A program made the translations under genes and the position numbers. From the NCBI GenBank assembly GCA_017451265.1, contig JAFSPU010000008.1, positions 62,001-126,000 on the forward strand: DNA of 64,000 nt. Direction: 5' to 3'. Of this stretch, positions 53,025 to 62,640 are shown one piece after another (position 1 is the first letter of the stretch; the number at the start of each line of letters is the position of its first letter). The notes below the pieces were generated by a model, which searched no databases, was not told the origin of the DNA, and saw only the letters and a list, made by a program, of their open reading frames with translations. This DNA is from Clostridiales bacterium (GTDB lineage: Bacteria > Bacillota > Clostridia > Saccharofermentanales > Saccharofermentanaceae).

Positions 53025-54125
53025 CACATATACTGTGATGTTCTCTACCCCTCCGTTAATAAATAATTCCACGCAGCCGACATCCTCGAACGTAAGCACA
53101 TCCGGCTCGTGCGCGTAGGGTCTTTCAAGCACGGTCCTGTCACCGAACTTCACCCTGAGGTGTCCGTTCTCATAGCACACAAACTGCGACTCCTTCTTAA
53201 GAAGGTGCATGCCCTCGGTTATTGGGAGCATCGTGAGCCTGCCGGCCTTGTCGAACCCCATCTCGCGAGGGAAAGTGAACGCTCCCACCTGAAACTGCCC
53301 CTTGTCCACGCGGCGGTTCCAGTTATACATCCACGCAATGTTGATCATGCGTCCGTCAGGTGCCTCGAGTATCTGCGGTGCGTAGAAATCAGGACCCGTT
53401 TCCACCGTGAAATACGGCCAGGAATCGGGCTGCCCCTCGGGTACCTCAGGAGTGAAATTAACTCCGTCGAAATCGCCCACAGCAAAGATAACACGGTGCG
53501 GCATCGCCTTTATAGACGAGAACATAAGCACCCACTTATCCTCAAGCGGAAACAGGTTCGGGCACTCTATGACATTGCCGAAGCGGCCGTCAGTCAGAAG
53601 CTCGCCCAGGTACTCCCAGTGTATGAGATCCGACGAGCGGTAAAGAAGGATCGAACCCGTGTTGTGAACGCCTGCTCCTACCACCATGCGGTACTCGCCG
53701 TTAAAGACGAATACCTTCGGGTCACGGAAATCCCTGTTGGAGCCTAAAGGGCACTCAGGGATGATCGGGTTGCCTTCATATTTCGTAAAGGTAATTCCGT
53801 CGTCCGTGAAAGCCAAAGACTGTGTCTGCTCCCCTTCTTCGGAGACGGAAGTATAGAAAAGATACAGCCTCCCGTCCTTCTCTATGGCAGAGCCTGAGAA
53901 GCACCCGCCGTTGCTGCCGTTATCATATGGCATATCCGGGTAAAGCGCGATGGGAAACTCCTCCCAGGTGATCAGATCATCGGAGACACAGTGTCCCCAG
54001 TGCATCTGGCCCCATCTGGGAGCGTGAGGATAATGCTGGAAGAAGGCGTGAAAACGACCCCGATAGAACACAAGTCCATTGGGGTCGTTCATCCAACCTG
54101 ATTTATTCTTAAAGTGATACTTCAA
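53019..54125 (-). CDS. GH32 beta-fructosidase, shortened
   Basis: 368 residues, against 450-500 in most family members. The five-blade catalytic domain is complete: WMNDPNGLVFYRG (nucleophile Asp near residue 13), FRDPKVF near 131 and ECPNLFPL near 190 with the acid/base Glu. The C-terminal beta-sandwich is reduced; only its last strands (DVGCVELFINGGVENITVYV) remain. There is no signal peptide, so the substrate would be intracellular (sucrose or its 6-phosphate). The start is TTG 54125 with no good ribosome site. It lies five bases after serA, an unusual partner. Confidence 0.88.
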   Translation of the reverse strand: MKYHFKNKSGWMNDPNGLVFYRGRFHAFFQHYPHAPRWGQMHWGHCVSDDLITWEEFPIALYPDMPYDNGSNGGCFSGSAIEKDGRLYLFYTSVSEEGEQTQSLAFTDDGITFTKYEGNPIIPECPLGSNRDFRDPKVFVFNGEYRMVVGAGVHNTGSILLYRSSDLIHWEYLGELLTDGRFGNVIECPNLFPLEDKWVLMFSSIKAMPHRVIFAVGDFDGVNFTPEVPEGQPDSWPYFTVETGPDFYAPQILEAPDGRMINIAWMYNWNRRVDKGQFQVGAFTFPREMGFDKAGRLTMLPITEGMHLLKKESQFVCYENGHLRVKFGDRTVLERPYAHEPDVLTFEDVGCVELFINGGVENITVYVC

Positions 54126-54130
54126 CTTGA

Positions 54131-55753
54131 TCAGTCGAGTTCGAGAAGAGAGACCTTAAGAACGTCGTCCGCGCTCTCAAGCTCGTCGATGATCTTCTGA
54201 GTAACAGGCTGCTCAACAGCAACGAAAGCCTGAGCGAACTGGTTGTCGGAACCGTCGTGAGCCTTTCTTCCCCAGTACATGGAGCAGATGTTGATGTTGT
54301 GCTTGCCGAGGATTGTAGCGATTCTTCCGATTACACCCGGAACATCGTTGTTCTTGATGGCAAGAACCGTATTGGAAAGAGGGCAGTTCATCTCGTAACC
54401 GAAGAAGGAAACGATAACCTCGAGACCGGACTCGAATACAGTACCGTTGATCTTGAGCTCACGGCCGTCCTCTGTGTAGAACTTAACGTTGATAAGGTTG
54501 TTGTACTTCTCAATAGTAGGATCCTTAGTCTCAACTACTTCGATGCCGCTCTCAGCAAGGGCATCCTGAGCGTTAACATAAGATACATTCTCGACACCCA
54601 TACCCTTAAGAAGTCCTACGATGAGTGAGAGTGTGATAATGCCTGTGCCGGAGTTACCTGCAAGCTCGCCTCTGTATCTTACGTCCACCTTCTTGATGGG
54701 GGTAGCCTCAGCCTGGAAATACATGCGGCCGATCTTCTCAGCGAGTGAGCAGTGGGGCTTGATCTCATCGATGCTTCCGGAGAATGAAGGAAGGTTCAAA
54801 GCTGCAACAAGTTCTCCCTTAAGTGCGCCATCGATGAGCTCAACTACCTGGGAACCTACCTTGTCGGTAGCCTCAACAGTGGAAGCACCGAGGTGAGGTG
54901 TGATGTAGCAGTTAGGAGCATGGAGAAGAACATTGTCGAACTCCTGCTCGCCGGGCTTCTTGTTGTAAGAAGGCTCCTTGTCGAATACGTCGATAGCAGC
55001 AGCTGCTACCTGACCCTCAGCAAGTGCGTCAGCGAGATCCTGCTCGTTTACAAGTCCGCCTCTTGCAGCGTTTACGATACGTACGCCTCTCTTACACTTG
55101 TACAGCTGCTCCTTAGCGATCATGTTGTATGTGTCTTTTGTCTTAGGTGTGTGGAGCGTGATGAGGTCTACCTGAGGAAGGAGCTCATCAAGAGTCTGGC
55201 AGCGGCCTACGCCGAGCTTCTCGAACTTCTCAGAAGGTACGAAAGGATCGTAAGCGATAACGTTCATGCCGATTCCCTTGAGCTTTCTTGCTACGATGGA
55301 ACCGATTCTTCCGAGACCGATAACACCTGCTGTCTTGCCCTCGAGCTCGTAACCTGTCCACTGTCCTCTTCTGAAGTCACCGTTATGTACGCCCTCGTTA
55401 GCAGCACAGATGTTTCTGAATACTACGAAAGCGTGTCCTACTGCGAGCTCACCTGCTGCCATGTTGTTAGCTGTAGGTGTGTTAAGAGCGATAACGCCGT
55501 GCTCTGTACAAGCGGGAACATCGATGTTATCGATACCTGTACCTGCACGTCCTACCGCCTTGAGACAGTCAGCGTTAGCGAGGAGCTCAGGTCCGACCTT
55601 TGTAGCGGATCTTACGATAAGAGCGTGAAAGCCCTTAATGTGCTCGTTGATCTCTTCCTGTGAATGACCGAGATACTCTTCTACCTCGTATCCCTGGTCC
55701 TTCAGGTACTGAACAGACTGCTCTGCAATGCTCTCAGTGATTAATACCTTCAT
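54131..55753 (-). CDS. serA: D-3-phosphoglycerate dehydrogenase
   Basis: First enzyme of serine biosynthesis. 540 residues: NAD-dependent core with GRAGTGIDNIDVPACTEHGV and GVIGLGRIGSIVARKLKGIG, the catalytic His in CYITPHLGAST, an intervening allosteric-substrate-binding domain and a C-terminal ACT domain (VPGVIGRIATILGKHNINI). This is the long B. subtilis type. AAGGAG lies 8 bases before the ATG. It follows the class V aminotransferase gene by 32 bases. Confidence 0.97.
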   Translation of the reverse strand: MKVLITESIAEQSVQYLKDQGYEVEEYLGHSQEEINEHIKGFHALIVRSATKVGPELLANADCLKAVGRAGTGIDNIDVPACTEHGVIALNTPTANNMAAGELAVGHAFVVFRNICAANEGVHNGDFRRGQWTGYELEGKTAGVIGLGRIGSIVARKLKGIGMNVIAYDPFVPSEKFEKLGVGRCQTLDELLPQVDLITLHTPKTKDTYNMIAKEQLYKCKRGVRIVNAARGGLVNEQDLADALAEGQVAAAAIDVFDKEPSYNKKPGEQEFDNVLLHAPNCYITPHLGASTVEATDKVGSQVVELIDGALKGELVAALNLPSFSGSIDEIKPHCSLAEKIGRMYFQAEATPIKKVDVRYRGELAGNSGTGIITLSLIVGLLKGMGVENVSYVNAQDALAESGIEVVETKDPTIEKYNNLINVKFYTEDGRELKINGTVFESGLEVIVSFFGYEMNCPLSNTVLAIKNNDVPGVIGRIATILGKHNINICSMYWGRKAHDGSDNQFAQAFVAVEQPVTQKIIDELESADDVLKVSLLELD

Positions 55754-55785
55754 AATATATGCTCCTTAATCTTTAATTACCGTTA

Positions 55786-56859
55786 TCAGAGAGATGCGAG
55801 GACTTCATCGAGGTCCTTAAGAAGTGCATCCATCTCCTCATCTGTTGTATCAGCCATGTGAGCGACTCTGAATGTCTTGTCCTTGAGATCGCCGTAACCG
55901 TTGCTGATAAGCCAGCCCTTCTCGCCCATAGCCTTGTTTATATCGGAGAAAGGATGTCCTGTTGTGTTATTGATGCATGTAACCGTTACGGAGAGGTTCT
56001 CAGGATCAGAGTAAAGACCGCCGTGTGTCTTAGCCCACTCCTGAACCTTGGCTGCAAGTCTCTTATGTCTCTCGTATCTGTTCTCAAGACCCTCCTCGAG
56101 GATTCTGTCGAGCTGGTAGTCCAGAGCGAACATGTGTGAGAGTGAAGGTGTGGAAGGATACTGATAAGGCTTCTCCTTAACAAACTTAACGAGCTCAACA
56201 TAGTCGAAGTACAGACCTCTGTTCTCGATTGTCTTAGCCTTCTCGATAGCTCTGTCGGATACAGCTGCGATAGCCATTCCCGGAGGAACGCCGAGGCACT
56301 TCTGTGTGGAAGTGATGCATACATCGATTCCGAGCTCATCAACGGGAACGAAGTCACCGGCCATGGAAGATACAGTATCAACGCAGACGATAACATCAGG
56401 ATACTTCTTGTAAACCTCAGCAAGTCTTGCCATAGGGTTATGAACGCCTGTGGAAGTCTCGTTCTGTGTGATCGTGATGAGGTCATACTTACCTGTGGAA
56501 AGAGCCTCTTCGATCATCTCGGGAGTTGTGATCTGTCCGAGCTCGCTCTCAAAGATATCTGCAGGGATACCGTTAGCTGTACACATCTTGTACCATCTCT
56601 TACCGAAAGCTCCGATGGAGAATACTGCAGCGCGCTTAGCTGTAAAGCATCTTACTGCACCTTCCATAAGTCCGCTTCCTGAAGATGTGGAAAGAACGAT
56701 AGTGTTCTTGGTCGCCATGACCTTCTGCATCTTCTCGGAGATACCCTGCTGCAAAGCAGTAGCATCCTTTGTACGGTGTCCGATAAGAGGTGTTGCCATC
56801 TTCTCGAGAACTGCAGGATTAACCTCTACAGGTCCCGGTATAAATAATTTCTTGTGCAT
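55786..56859 (-). CDS. Class V aminotransferase, probable phosphoserine aminotransferase
   Basis: 357 residues of PLP fold type I. LFIPGPVEVNPAVLEKM at the start, SGSGLMEGAVRCFT, VDTVSSMAGDFVPVDELGID and STQKCLGVPPGM (PLP lysine) place it with alanine-glyoxylate/serine-pyruvate aminotransferases. Position directly before serA argues that it does the SerC step (phosphohydroxypyruvate to phosphoserine), as known for related proteins in Thermotogae and Clostridia. The first gene of the operon, with AGGAAGGAT 9 bases before the ATG and a -10 box upstream. Confidence 0.88.
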   Translation of the reverse strand: MHKKLFIPGPVEVNPAVLEKMATPLIGHRTKDATALQQGISEKMQKVMATKNTIVLSTSSGSGLMEGAVRCFTAKRAAVFSIGAFGKRWYKMCTANGIPADIFESELGQITTPEMIEEALSTGKYDLITITQNETSTGVHNPMARLAEVYKKYPDVIVCVDTVSSMAGDFVPVDELGIDVCITSTQKCLGVPPGMAIAAVSDRAIEKAKTIENRGLYFDYVELVKFVKEKPYQYPSTPSLSHMFALDYQLDRILEEGLENRYERHKRLAAKVQEWAKTHGGLYSDPENLSVTVTCINNTTGHPFSDINKAMGEKGWLISNGYGDLKDKTFRVAHMADTTDEEMDALLKDLDEVLASL

Positions 56860-56900
56860 AGCTTAGATATCCTTCCTGTATACAATAAAACAACTTAGTG

Positions 56901-56909
56901 ATTATAGCA
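56901..56909 (-). promoter_or_regulatory. Extended -10 promoter of the serine operon
   Basis: Minus strand TGCTATAAT about 42 bases before the aminotransferase ATG. No convincing -35 box is seen. Confidence 0.55.
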
Positions 56910-56959
56910 CGGCGAAGGTATTAAGTGAGCATAATCAAGCTTGTTAATTATTACAAATA

Positions 56960-57000
56960 ATAAAATAAGAGCCGGCATTTCTTTATACGCCGGCTCTTAT
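56960..57000 (-). terminator. Rho-independent terminator of the pseudo-PP2C gene
   Basis: Stem ATAAGAGCCGGC/GCCGGCTCTTAT with a 12-base loop, followed on the minus strand by TTTATTATTT. Confidence 0.88.
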
Positions 57001-57026
57001 GCAGATATAATTTTCAATTCAACCGA

Positions 57027-60000
57027 TTAGGTAGGGTCCTGATCCATCTGAACGAACTCGTCAGGGTTTGCTGCAGCGGCTGTCTCGGCTGTTGCCGGGT
57101 CTGCTGCACCATCCACTGTCTGTACCTCACCGCTAACGGCTGTGGAAGAATCAGCGGAAGCAGCTCCTCCTACCTGGAATGTAACGGGGATAGTGCCGTC
57201 AAGAACACCTACAGGAGGCAGCAGGAGTGCGTCTCCGGAGCTCGGTGTGTAAGAAGCATCAAGTCCGTTATAGTTCAGGATGATCTGAATTCTCGGATCG
57301 GATGTATTGGCAATATCATCGATACCGTAAACCGTATTGAACAGATCCCACCATGTTCTGTATCCGATGTACTCGGAGAACTGGAATCTACCGATCGGGT
57401 AAGAAGGATCCTGTGACGTTGTCTGTACAGGTTCTGTCTCCACTGCGATCGTTGTCTCTACAGGTGATACATTAACATCTGTCTCGGATACTTCGGCAGT
57501 TTCCTTACCGCAAGATCTTACGATGGCGCTGATGAGGATGATCAGGCAGACAACACATACGATAACGAATGCAAGGAACATATAACCGTTGCGGTTGAGC
57601 CTCGGGATCTTTCTCTTTCCGCCGCCGTTACCGGATCCGGAAGCAGAGCTTCTCGGTCTGGCAGCAGAAGACTGAGGCCTTCTTTGCATGGGCGGAACAC
57701 CCTGATTTGTAGGCTGCTGGCCGTATCCATAACCGCCGTTACCTGCCATAGTCGCACCTCCTGCTTCCATACCCATATTATCAGCGGAAGCTGCTGCCGC
57801 CTGGGCACCTGCTCCTGCCATATCGAAAGCACTGTCATCGATTCCGAGAATCGAGTTGATCCAATCGTCATCAGAAGAAGGAGGTACTTCTCCGGGTGCA
57901 CCGGCAGGATTGTCATATCCTTCCTGATACTGTCCGGGAGTATAACCGTACTTGCCTTCTGTATAAGGCTGCTCGTCGTAAGGTCCGTAAGCCGTGGGAC
58001 TTAAGGACTCATAAGAAGACTGATCTGCGGCCGGAGCCTCAGGAACCGGTGCCTGTGCCTGATAATCATTGAACTCAGGAACCGGTGTTTCAGCCATATT
58101 CTCGTTATTTACCATCTGACCATAGGAGTAAACACCCTGATCAGGAGTATCAACCGGCACATCTGCATTGGCAGCAGCGGTAGGGGCCTGATAAGTGTTG
58201 GCACCGAAGACCGGCATCTCAGGGATCTGCTCGGGAACAGGTGCAGGGATATCATTGACAGTCTCTGCTCCGTTCTCGAAAGGAAGGCTGAAATCGTTAC
58301 CGGATTCAGGCTCGACGCTTACATTGTTCTCTTCGTTCGGCTTGTCGTAGTCTTTGCTCACGGGGAACTCCACTCCTAACTTATCAGTTTCTTCGATCTG
58401 CGGTTTATCGCTCTGAATATCGAATTCGGGAACAGGGATGCCTTCGGAAGCCTTGATAAGCTCCTCATCGGAAGGCGCTGTCATGATGCCGGTCTCACCG
58501 AATACGAGAGGCTCGGCATTCTGCATTTCTTCCGTATTTCCTACGCTGTAAGGATCGAAGTCTGCCTTGGCAGCTTCAGCAGTAACGTCGGAGATAACGG
58601 CGCTGTCTGCTTCCTGCGAGAATACGAAAGTGCCCTCAGCCGTCTGCATGGGAACAGGTGCGGGTGCAGGCGTCTCGGCAGCAGGCTGTGCTGCAGAAGT
58701 ATCAGCAAAAGGATTGAAGGGTGACTCAAAAGGTGACTGTGCTGTAGTCTGCGCAGCAGGAGTCTCCACGACAGGGGTCTCTACCACAGGAGTTTCGACA
58801 ACAGGTGTCTCAACTACGGGAGTCTCTACTACAGGTGTTTCAACTACAGGCGTCTCGACGACAACGGGAGCCTCAACAACAGGAGCCTCCGGTACAGGTG
58901 TCTGCTCTGCAGAGAAAACGATCTCAGGCATTACGGATGCCGAAGCCCGGGAAGCAGCAGCTTCTCTATTGGCAGCCTCTTCACTCTCCTTGGCAAGCTT
59001 AGCCATGAATGCGGCATCAAGCCTCTCTACGGGCTTGGTCTTATCTGCATCAGTATCAGCGTCAAAAGAAAGCTCTGTCTTGGATACTGTCTCCATAGCA
59101 CCTGCAGCTGCAGGAGAGAAGGAAGCAAAGGGGTTTACCGCCTCGCTTACGAAGATGGAGTCAGCAGCAGAAGCTGCAGCAGTTCCTGCGGAAACTGTTG
59201 TTGCGGCTGCGGCTGCAGTTGTTGCTGCCTGCGAAGCTGCGGCTGCACCTGCGACGGCTGTACCGGCCGCTGCAGTAGCCTTAACGGAATCCTGGAACAA
59301 TGTCTTCATTACATCCTCGGCACTTACCTCGGATACATCCTTATTAACGGAAGGATCAAGGAACTGAACGAAGCTGTTCTCCTTGTCCTTAGGTGCTGCG
59401 TCTATAACGAGGCCCTGGTTGCCTGTAGCCTGCTGGTTTGTAGCAGGAGGAGCCATATTGCCTGCAGTGTCTCCGAACATTACGAAGGAGTCGGATCCCT
59501 GAGGCTGATACTCTTCGATCGTCATGCTGCCGGCAAATCCGGATGTGGCGGCTGCATTGGCAGCTGCACCTACGAGACCGCCGTCCAGAGTGGACTGGAT
59601 GCTCATTTCGGAAGTGTCCTCTTCCTTAGCCTTCTTTCTGAAACCGAACAGGCCTCTCTTCTCATCGGATACTACATCCTCTACGAAAGAGATGGCGAAC
59701 TGCATCGGTACGTCAGGCATTCTGGCAGAGGCCTGTGTGATGATAACGCCGGCTGCATCGCACTGGTCATCAGCCTCATCGAGGATTCTTAAGATCTCGC
59801 GCTGGCCCAATGCGTCATAAACTTCCTTGTTGCAAAGGATAATGCAGTCATCCTGTGCCAATGTAAAGAAGTTGGACCACAGGGCATTAGCTGTCTTGGA
59901 TGAGCAGTAATACAGGAAATCTGCAACTCTGTTACCCTTGGCGTCGATAGGCTCCATCGGGATGCCTGCGTCTGTCAAAGGATAGAGAGTGTCGTCTCTG

Positions 60001-60428
60001 TAAAGGAAAGCGAGACCTGTACCGATAGTTACGGCAAAAGCCTCTGAATCTCTTACGATGATACCGGAGAAATAAGGAGATCTGTCATCAGCCTCTGCGA
60101 TCCTTGACTTACCCGTAACATCAACGGCAGTAGTCAGGAAGCCTTCGATCATCTCATCGATCTCTTTACGGCCGAACTTGACCTCATTACATGTTCCGCG
60201 AAGCTCCGGCTCATAAGGCGGCATCATGCCGGGCTCATAATTAGCAATCTTAGGATGTGCAAATACTGAAAGGAAATAGCCTCTCTCGTTCTTCTCTATT
60301 GTTATATCCGCCTGACGTGCTTCTCTCTTACCAAAAAGCCTTCCGTCAAGATAAAATGCATCAGTTAAAGTTTTGGAAGGAAAATATCTGGCCGTAAGTG
60401 TGCTAGCCAGATTAGTTAAAACCGCCAT
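57027..60428 (-). CDS. Transmembrane protein: degenerate PP2C domain, long repeat linker, external LysM-like domain
   Basis: 1133 residues. Residues ~40-260 align by eye with PP2C phosphatases: IEKNERGYFLSVFAHPKI (for VADGMGGH), FAVTIGTGLAFLYRDDTLYPLTD (for NVGDSRAYL...LT) and DDCIILCNKEVYDALGQREI (for DLLLCSDGL). The metal-binding aspartates (DG, SDG, DN) are missing, so catalysis is unlikely. Residues ~270-940 are low complexity, with seven copies of VVETP near 521-556. A helix at ~950-972 spans the membrane, and ~1019-1075 (YIGYRTWWDLFNTVYGIDDI...LLLPP) resembles LysM. GGAGG lies 6 bases before the ATG. Monocistronic. A wall-sensing pseudophosphatase receptor is inferred. Confidence 0.75.
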   Translation of the reverse strand: MAVLTNLASTLTARYFPSKTLTDAFYLDGRLFGKREARQADITIEKNERGYFLSVFAHPKIANYEPGMMPPYEPELRGTCNEVKFGRKEIDEMIEGFLTTAVDVTGKSRIAEADDRSPYFSGIIVRDSEAFAVTIGTGLAFLYRDDTLYPLTDAGIPMEPIDAKGNRVADFLYYCSSKTANALWSNFFTLAQDDCIILCNKEVYDALGQREILRILDEADDQCDAAGVIITQASARMPDVPMQFAISFVEDVVSDEKRGLFGFRKKAKEEDTSEMSIQSTLDGGLVGAAANAAATSGFAGSMTIEEYQPQGSDSFVMFGDTAGNMAPPATNQQATGNQGLVIDAAPKDKENSFVQFLDPSVNKDVSEVSAEDVMKTLFQDSVKATAAAGTAVAGAAAASQAATTAAAAATTVSAGTAAASAADSIFVSEAVNPFASFSPAAAGAMETVSKTELSFDADTDADKTKPVERLDAAFMAKLAKESEEAANREAAASRASASVMPEIVFSAEQTPVPEAPVVEAPVVVETPVVETPVVETPVVETPVVETPVVETPVVETPAAQTTAQSPFESPFNPFADTSAAQPAAETPAPAPVPMQTAEGTFVFSQEADSAVISDVTAEAAKADFDPYSVGNTEEMQNAEPLVFGETGIMTAPSDEELIKASEGIPVPEFDIQSDKPQIEETDKLGVEFPVSKDYDKPNEENNVSVEPESGNDFSLPFENGAETVNDIPAPVPEQIPEMPVFGANTYQAPTAAANADVPVDTPDQGVYSYGQMVNNENMAETPVPEFNDYQAQAPVPEAPAADQSSYESLSPTAYGPYDEQPYTEGKYGYTPGQYQEGYDNPAGAPGEVPPSSDDDWINSILGIDDSAFDMAGAGAQAAAASADNMGMEAGGATMAGNGGYGYGQQPTNQGVPPMQRRPQSSAARPRSSASGSGNGGGKRKIPRLNRNGYMFLAFVIVCVVCLIILISAIVRSCGKETAEVSETDVNVSPVETTIAVETEPVQTTSQDPSYPIGRFQFSEYIGYRTWWDLFNTVYGIDDIANTSDPRIQIILNYNGLDASYTPSSGDALLLPPVGVLDGTIPVTFQVGGAASADSSTAVSGEVQTVDGAADPATAETAAAANPDEFVQMDQDPT
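58760..58864 (-). repeat. Seven tandem 15-base repeats inside the pseudo-PP2C gene
   Basis: Each copy encodes Val-Val-Glu-Thr-Pro (GGNGTNTCNACNACA on the plus strand). Synonymous positions differ between copies, so the peptide and not the DNA has been kept. Confidence 0.85.
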
Positions 60429-60457
60429 GATCGACCTCCGAATAATAGTTCAGAATA

Positions 60458-60484
60458 ATTATAACACAATGTTCTTAATGACAA
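60458..60484 (-). promoter_or_regulatory. Promoter of the pseudo-PP2C gene
   Basis: Minus strand TTGTCA, a 15-base spacer and TATAAT, about 30 bases before the ATG. The spacer is two bases shorter than ideal. Confidence 0.55.
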
Positions 60485-60523
60485 ATGTTTTTTAGTATAT
60501 TTATAAAATAATAATATACCGGC

Positions 60524-60553
60524 ATGAAAACGGCCGTCCGATTACCGGACGGC
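60524..60553 (-). terminator. Rho-independent terminator of the DUF885 gene
   Basis: Stem GCCGTCCG/CGGACGGC with a five-base loop, followed on the minus strand by CGTTTTCA. Confidence 0.75.
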
Positions 60554-60582
60554 TGTGTGTTATCAGTAAAATCAAACCTGCG

Positions 60583-62640
60583 TCAGTGACCCAGCAGGGA
60601 TCCTCCGGAAGATGTCTCTTCGTCCCCCTGTCCGCCGTCTGCAGAAGAGCCTATCTCATCACCCCAATTGCTTACAGGATAAGAAAGATCTCCCTCCTCC
60701 AGGAACTGCTCGGCGTTGGCGAGTATCTGCTCATAAGTGCCGGACTGTGAATTAAGATAAGCCGTATGTATCTCAAGATCTGTCGCATCGGGGAAATCAT
60801 TATGCAGCTGTGCGATGACCATACCCGTATTAATAAACGAGATACCATACTTTACTCCGTAGCAGGGATTGGACAGGATGATGTTATAAGAATCCAGTAA
60901 TGCATCAGATGACAACGGCATTCCCATCAGATCCGAGCACCACTCGGTGCAATCATCAAGATCCCATCCCTCGTAATTAACTCCGAGGTCCAGTCTTGCA
61001 AAGAGGATTGTATTAATCTGATCCTCTATATCCACGAGTGTGCTCGCAGGAGACGTGCTGAAGAATCTGTAAGAATAATCCTGAACATAAGTCGCCCAGC
61101 CCTCGGCATAACCGATCGAATCAGCAAGGTACATGTACGGATGAGACGTTATGGCTCTGTGGTAAACAGACTCGTACATATGTCCCGGATATCCTTCATG
61201 CGCACAGTTGATACCCATAGGCCTTCCAGTGGCAGATTCATTCGTAATGATGATATTGGAATCATATCGGTCGACATGATATCCGAGGTATGCAGCAGGA
61301 GAGAAATCATCCGCGAAAACTTCAGGTACAGTCAAAAGTCTGTATGCATGATCCGGTATAGGCGGGAAATACTCCTGAACGGCCTCATAAAGATAATCGA
61401 GATTGTCCTGTGTATCGCCCATGGAATAGTCATGATTAAGATACTCGTCCATCCAGGAGTTATCTGAACCGTAAGCAATCGCCATCATATTGGATACGAT
61501 GGCATCCGAATATGCCTCAAGCTGCTGGATTGACTCATCAATAGACCTTCCGGAATTCGTCTGAAGATAAAACTGGTATGCATAGTATGCATCTCCGCCG
61601 GGATATGCACTAACTCCGACAGCAGGTGCACCGCACTTAAGAGCTCTCATACGCTCGGCACACTCCTCAAACTCAGGGAATACGATGTCATGCATAACCT
61701 GATCGTGCTCTTCAATCAAAGCTTCACGCTCCTGATCAGTAAGGCCGTCGATATTATCCAGCCTGTCAACGAAAGAGTCATAAAGGAAGCAGTCCTCAGA
61801 CTGTGCCACGAGATTATCAAATGATTCGGCAATCTCTTCATATACATCATCGGAGTTGATGTATCCGTATTCTACGCGCTGTTCCTCAAAGGTGCACATA
61901 TCATCGTAGTATCTGTCGATATCGCGCAGTACCAGAATGTAATTCTCGGCATCCTCCACTGTATCGAACTCCAGTACCTCCAGGATAAAGAGCACCTCAC
62001 ACTGAGGTCCGACCAGGGCCTTAAGAACACCCTCGTAATAATCAAAAGCCGTATACTGTGATCCGTAAGCCGCCAGCTCCATATCATACAGCAGCTTGTC
62101 ATAGAAGATCCTGTCATCAGTTTCAAGGCTGTCCCTATCGATGGAATACAGCTGTTCCAGAACCTCATCTATTTCACCGTCTTCCGAATGATCCGGGAGC
62201 ACTTCACCCCAGCCGATCTCATCCTCATCAAACGAGATGCCCATACTCTCATAATCTGCAAAGAAAATCTCTGACATTACATAGCTGCCGCCTATGCTAT
62301 CAGCGATTATCTGAGACTCAATGTCATTCAGGATATCGACAGCCTCCTGTCCTGAGACAGTACCGTTCGGATGAGAAGGATGGATCTCATCATATGTCGG
62401 AATATGATCCGGATATGTAAGTCCGTTCCCTTCGACATCAACTGTCGGTACAAGCTCAGACGGATCCGTCTGCTCCGTTTCCTCAGTTTCCGTTTCTTCA
62501 GACTCATCATCGTCATTTCTTTCATGTCCGTGACTGTTGCTAAGATCGAAGAATTCTTCTATCTTGGAGCAGCCTGCAAAGCTTATGACAAATGAACATA
62601 CAAGCAGTATTGCAATTAATTTAGTTATCTTTCCCTTCAT
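60583..62640 (-). CDS. DUF885 family metallopeptidase-like lipoprotein
   Basis: 685 residues from ATG 62640; an in-frame TTG at 62655 is an alternative. The signal peptide ends in lipobox ISFAGCSKI (Cys near residue 24), followed by an Asp/Glu/Thr linker. The body carries the zinc-peptidase motif NCAHEGYPGHMYES near residue 481, where HExxxH supplies two metal ligands, and EGWATYVQDYS farther on, the likely third ligand (Glu). DUF885 is treated as a thermolysin-like peptidase family. It would act outside the membrane. It overlaps the upstream ligase gene by 20 bases. Confidence 0.88.
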   Translation of the reverse strand: MKGKITKLIAILLVCSFVISFAGCSKIEEFFDLSNSHGHERNDDDESEETETEETEQTDPSELVPTVDVEGNGLTYPDHIPTYDEIHPSHPNGTVSGQEAVDILNDIESQIIADSIGGSYVMSEIFFADYESMGISFDEDEIGWGEVLPDHSEDGEIDEVLEQLYSIDRDSLETDDRIFYDKLLYDMELAAYGSQYTAFDYYEGVLKALVGPQCEVLFILEVLEFDTVEDAENYILVLRDIDRYYDDMCTFEEQRVEYGYINSDDVYEEIAESFDNLVAQSEDCFLYDSFVDRLDNIDGLTDQEREALIEEHDQVMHDIVFPEFEECAERMRALKCGAPAVGVSAYPGGDAYYAYQFYLQTNSGRSIDESIQQLEAYSDAIVSNMMAIAYGSDNSWMDEYLNHDYSMGDTQDNLDYLYEAVQEYFPPIPDHAYRLLTVPEVFADDFSPAAYLGYHVDRYDSNIIITNESATGRPMGINCAHEGYPGHMYESVYHRAITSHPYMYLADSIGYAEGWATYVQDYSYRFFSTSPASTLVDIEDQINTILFARLDLGVNYEGWDLDDCTEWCSDLMGMPLSSDALLDSYNIILSNPCYGVKYGISFINTGMVIAQLHNDFPDATDLEIHTAYLNSQSGTYEQILANAEQFLEEGDLSYPVSNWGDEIGSSADGGQGDEETSSGGSLLGH

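Noticed and set aside
54893-55663. 256-codon open frame opposite serA
   Set aside because: Antisense shadow of serA, Cys/Ser/Leu-rich, no start signals.
58567-59367. 266-codon Ala/Ser/Thr-rich frame opposite the pseudo-PP2C gene
   Set aside because: The composition is the mirror of the Ala/Val/Pro/Glu-rich linker on the coding strand.
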